In this document: piece after piece, positions 5,158 through 7,205 of the stretch
How positions within the stretch are numbered: position 1 is the stretch's first letter
Layout of the letters: the number at the start of each line of letters is the position of its first letter
NCBI GenBank assembly: GCA_002367815.1
Contig: DFDG01000051.1
Span: 18,804-26,008, forward strand
Direction of reading: 5' to 3'
Length of the DNA stretch: 7,205 nt
Source of the DNA: Opitutaceae bacterium UBA3033
GTDB taxonomy: Bacteria; Verrucomicrobiota; Verrucomicrobiia; Opitutales; Opitutaceae
Program-made: the position numbers and the translations under genes
Notes under the pieces: model-generated
Database searches by the model: none
What the model saw: the letters and a program-made list of their open reading frames with translations, nothing else
What the model was told of the DNA's origin: nothing

Positions 5158-6192
5158 GGATGTGAGTTCGAACATCCGATCAATACATCGCGCCGCGCGT
5201 TGCCGCAGGTTTTCGTCGAGGGTGATGATCTGATCCGGACGAGGAGCCAAGAGGGCATCGCGCACTTTCTCCAAGGAATTCAACTTCATGTAAGGGCAGA
5301 GGCGACAACCGCCGATGAAGTTTTTCTCGGTATTCTCCACTTCCAGCCGCCCCACCAATCCGCATTCGGTCAGCATTAGAAAATACGGCGCGGTGGTTTC
5401 CTTAACATACTTCATCATGGCTCCCGTGCTTCCGACAAAATCGGAAGCCGCGGCGACATCCGAGGTGCACTCGGGATGTGAAACCACCTTCAAACCGGGA
5501 AATTGGGCGCGGGCCTGGATGATCTGCGCCACGTCAAATTCCTCATGCACGATACACGTGCCGTCGGATGAAATAATTTCTTTCTGCACCCCCCGGCGTT
5601 TGAGTTCGTCGCGCACATTGTCCGCCATCAACCGATCGGGCACGAAAAGGATTTGTGACTCCGGCAGCTTGGCGACGATATCGTAAACATTGCCCGAGGT
5701 CACACATACATCGCATTCCGCCTTCACCTCCGCCGTGCTGTTGATGTAACACACCACCGCCGCGCCGGGATGCAGCGCTTTGAGTTTCCGCACTTCCTCG
5801 CCGGTAATGGAATCAGCCAACGAGCACCCCGAATCGCGGTCCGGCACCACCACAGTGGAGTTGGGCGAAAGAATCTTCGCGGTTTCGGCCATGAAGACCA
5901 CCCCGGCGAATAGGATGATATCAGCCGAAGACTCCTTGGCCATAAGGCTGAGATAATAGGAATCACCCTTGAAGTCGCCCACGCCATAAACGATCTCCGG
6001 CTCCACGTAGGAGTGGGTGAGAATGACTGCATTCTTCTCCTTTTTCAGGCGGTTGATTTCGAGGGTCAGCAGCGCGATTTCGCGACAGGTCTCAAGATTC
6101 CATTTGCGACCCTTGGGATCGCATTCGACATGCATCAGCGAGCGCAACAAGCGCTCCGCCTCGGCTTCGATGTTATTTTCGATGGCGATCAT
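5149..6192 (-). CDS. nadA: Quinolinate synthase (4Fe-4S)
   Basis: NadA condenses iminoaspartate from NadB with dihydroxyacetone phosphate to give quinolinate, using a [4Fe-4S] cluster with only three cysteine ligands. The 347-residue length is typical. The three expected ligands are present: C123 in SGCSLAD, C213 in DGTCIVHEEF and C299 in CRLCPYMK. Other family marks are HSYVEPEI (60-67, the active-site HxY segment), KGDSYYLS (75-82), FAGVVFMAETAKILSP (95-110), VVPDRDSGCSLAD (115-127), TSGN (165-168), SHPEC (238-242) and GSTGAMMKYV (254-263). The ATG at 6192 shares an ATGA overlap with the panD stop, and AGGGA lies just upstream, so coupling is likely. Its stop codon is part of a hairpin that precedes nadC. 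Confidence 0.97.
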   Translation of the reverse strand: MIAIENNIEAEAERLLRSLMHVECDPKGRKWNLETCREIALLTLEINRLKKEKNAVILTHSYVEPEIVYGVGDFKGDSYYLSLMAKESSADIILFAGVVFMAETAKILSPNSTVVVPDRDSGCSLADSITGEEVRKLKALHPGAAVVCYINSTAEVKAECDVCVTSGNVYDIVAKLPESQILFVPDRLMADNVRDELKRRGVQKEIISSDGTCIVHEEFDVAQIIQARAQFPGLKVVSHPECTSDVAAASDFVGSTGAMMKYVKETTAPYFLMLTECGLVGRLEVENTEKNFIGGCRLCPYMKLNSLEKVRDALLAPRPDQIITLDENLRQRAARCIDRMFELTSPA

Positions 6193-6560
6193 GGTTCCCT
6201 GACGCCGGTCACCTTCGTGGAGGTAATCGCATTTTTACCATCCAACTGCACCACGGTGACGCGATGGGTCGCCACTTCCCCGGTCTCGAGGGCAACATAT
6301 CCAGCAATGATCAACCGGTCGCCAATTTCCACCAGATTGGCCGCGGCACCATTGATCTGAATCTGGCCCGGCTCTCCAAAGATAACGTAAGTGGTGAAGC
6401 GAGCTCCATTGGTGATATCGTAAATATCCACCTGCTCAAATTCCGTCAGGCCGGCCGCACGGCAAATCACCCGATCGATCGAGACGGAGCCTTCGTAGTG
6501 AAGATCCGCCATCGTGACTGTGGCGCGGTGAAGTTTAGTGCGAAGAAATGTTCTATTCAT
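6189..6560 (-). CDS. panD: Aspartate 1-decarboxylase (pyruvoyl enzyme)
   Basis: PanD decarboxylates L-aspartate to beta-alanine, which is joined to pantoate to make pantothenate. The 123-residue proenzyme normally cleaves itself between a Gly and a Ser to form the pyruvoyl group. With the ATG at 6560 the key residues fall at the E. coli positions: K9, the cleavage pair G24-S25 in HYEGSVSID, R54 in NGARF, T57 and Y58. The segments LHRATVTMADLHYEG, NGARFTTYVI and INGAAANLVEIGDRLII are characteristic. A TTG seven codons upstream would give a longer form but would spoil this register. The start lies inside the coaX 3' end (8-nt overlap, ATGAATAG) with no clear Shine-Dalgarno sequence, pointing to coupled translation. 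It ends in an ATGA overlap with nadA. Placing it beside coaX fits a joint CoA-pathway role. Confidence 0.96.
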   Translation of the reverse strand: MNRTFLRTKLHRATVTMADLHYEGSVSIDRVICRAAGLTEFEQVDIYDITNGARFTTYVIFGEPGQIQINGAAANLVEIGDRLIIAGYVALETGEVATHRVTVVQLDGKNAITSTKVTGVREP

Positions 6561-7205
6561 GGGAAATAATTCTGAGGACAAATGCCTGCAAGCCGTGCAA
6601 TATAAGCGCTGGTTCGACGGCGGTAAAGAGGCTTTGGCTTTTAAAGTGTGTCACCAAACCGCCGGTGCCGAGGACCACCGCAGGGGAGCGACCAAAAGCT
6701 TCCGCCCGGCTGATTTTTACCAGTTCGCGGATCGCGCCGATATGCCCGTGCAGGATGCCGCTGCGCATTGCCGTAGCAGTATCACGCCCCACCACTTGCT
6801 TGGGCAGTTGCAGTTTCACTTCGGGCAATTGCGCGGTTCGTTGAGCCAGCGCCTGAGCCCACAACGCAGCCCCCGGCATAATCGCGCCGCCCAAAAGGCA
6901 ACCGTCACGTCGCAACAGGGTGAGCGTTGTCGCAGTGCCGCAGTCAACGACCATCCCGTTTTTGCGGGGGTAGAGTTTTTGCGCTCCAAGCGCGGTCGCC
7001 AAGCGATCCACCCCCAATTCTTCCGGACGGTGGTAGGCCAACATCAAGCCGTGGGGTGAAGCGGTGGTGAGAATCAGCGGAACAAGCCCAAAGGTTTTTT
7101 TGAGGAGTCTCGCCAAACGCGGCGTTTGCTTGGGCACGACAGAACAGAGCGCGATCCGATCTACTTTGCCTCTGGCAAGTTTCTTCAACTGTAGGGCGGG
7201 GTCGC
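6553..7205 (-). CDS. coaX: Type III pantothenate kinase (partial, N-terminus outside window)
   Basis: CoaX phosphorylates pantothenate, the first committed step of CoA synthesis; type III enzymes need a monovalent cation and are not inhibited by CoA. The visible 216 residues lack roughly 40 N-terminal ones, including the first nucleotide-binding DxGN motif. The reading frame continues open to the window edge, so the TTG at 7188 is not the real start. Family motifs visible: CSVVP near the left end, the pantothenate-site GVDRLATALGA, DCGTATTLTLL, GGAIMPGAALWAQALAQRTAQLP, then GRDTATAMRSGILHGHIGAI and VLGTGGLVTHF. The family usually reads NT where this protein has DT, a conservative change. It is the most upstream visible gene of the cofactor operon; the promoter and any further upstream genes lie beyond the right edge. 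Confidence 0.93.
   Translation of the reverse strand, partial: DPALQLKKLARGKVDRIALCSVVPKQTPRLARLLKKTFGLVPLILTTASPHGLMLAYHRPEELGVDRLATALGAQKLYPRKNGMVVDCGTATTLTLLRRDGCLLGGAIMPGAALWAQALAQRTAQLPEVKLQLPKQVVGRDTATAMRSGILHGHIGAIRELVKISRAEAFGRSPAVVLGTGGLVTHFKSQSLFTAVEPALILHGLQAFVLRIISHE

Noticed and set aside
6561..6581. TTG start giving a PanD with seven extra N-terminal residues
   Set aside because: Only the ATG at 6560 puts K9, G24-S25, R54 and Y58 in the known register.

Overview
The window carries nine protein-coding genes with almost no spare DNA. Seven are named with good confidence; a secreted protein is recognised only by its domains, and a membrane protein is not recognised. The gene content suggests a Verrucomicrobiota-like, possibly Opitutae-like, bacterium, but this is inference. 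It rests on the four-helix-bundle (S23/IVP) gene, the beta/gamma-crystallin plus DUF4214 protein, the use of type III pantothenate kinase with the aspartate-oxidase NAD route, and start sites that mostly lack a clear Shine-Dalgarno sequence. No rRNA, tRNA, CRISPR array or transposase was seen. No gap between genes exceeds about 120 bases.

Left part, + strand (1-1809). The window opens in the 3' end of a miaB-like tRNA methylthiotransferase gene (TRAM domain). Its last codons form a perfect 7-bp hairpin. Next comes a four-helix-bundle gene bracketed by a polypyrimidine tract and a polypurine tract that are partly inverted copies of each other, so it looks like a small inserted cassette. A small polytopic membrane protein and guanylate kinase (gmk) follow, 3 bp apart.

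Middle (1822-2694), - strand. A secreted protein with a two-motif Ca2+-type beta/gamma-crystallin domain and two DUF4214 repeats lies convergent to gmk. Its upstream region holds a perfect 9-bp inverted repeat that also lies just past the end of the operon behind it.

Right part (2695-7205), - strand. A compact cofactor operon is read right to left as coaX (5' end outside the window), panD, nadA, nadC, nadB. coaX/panD overlap by 8 nt, panD/nadA by 4 nt and nadC/nadB by 4 nt. The only gap (46 bp, nadA-nadC) holds two mutually exclusive hairpins. PanD turns aspartate into beta-alanine for pantothenate, and CoaX phosphorylates pantothenate to start CoA synthesis. NadB oxidises aspartate to iminoaspartate, NadA condenses it with dihydroxyacetone phosphate to quinolinate, and NadC makes nicotinate mononucleotide. 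The operon therefore couples the aspartate-fed branches of CoA and NAD synthesis.
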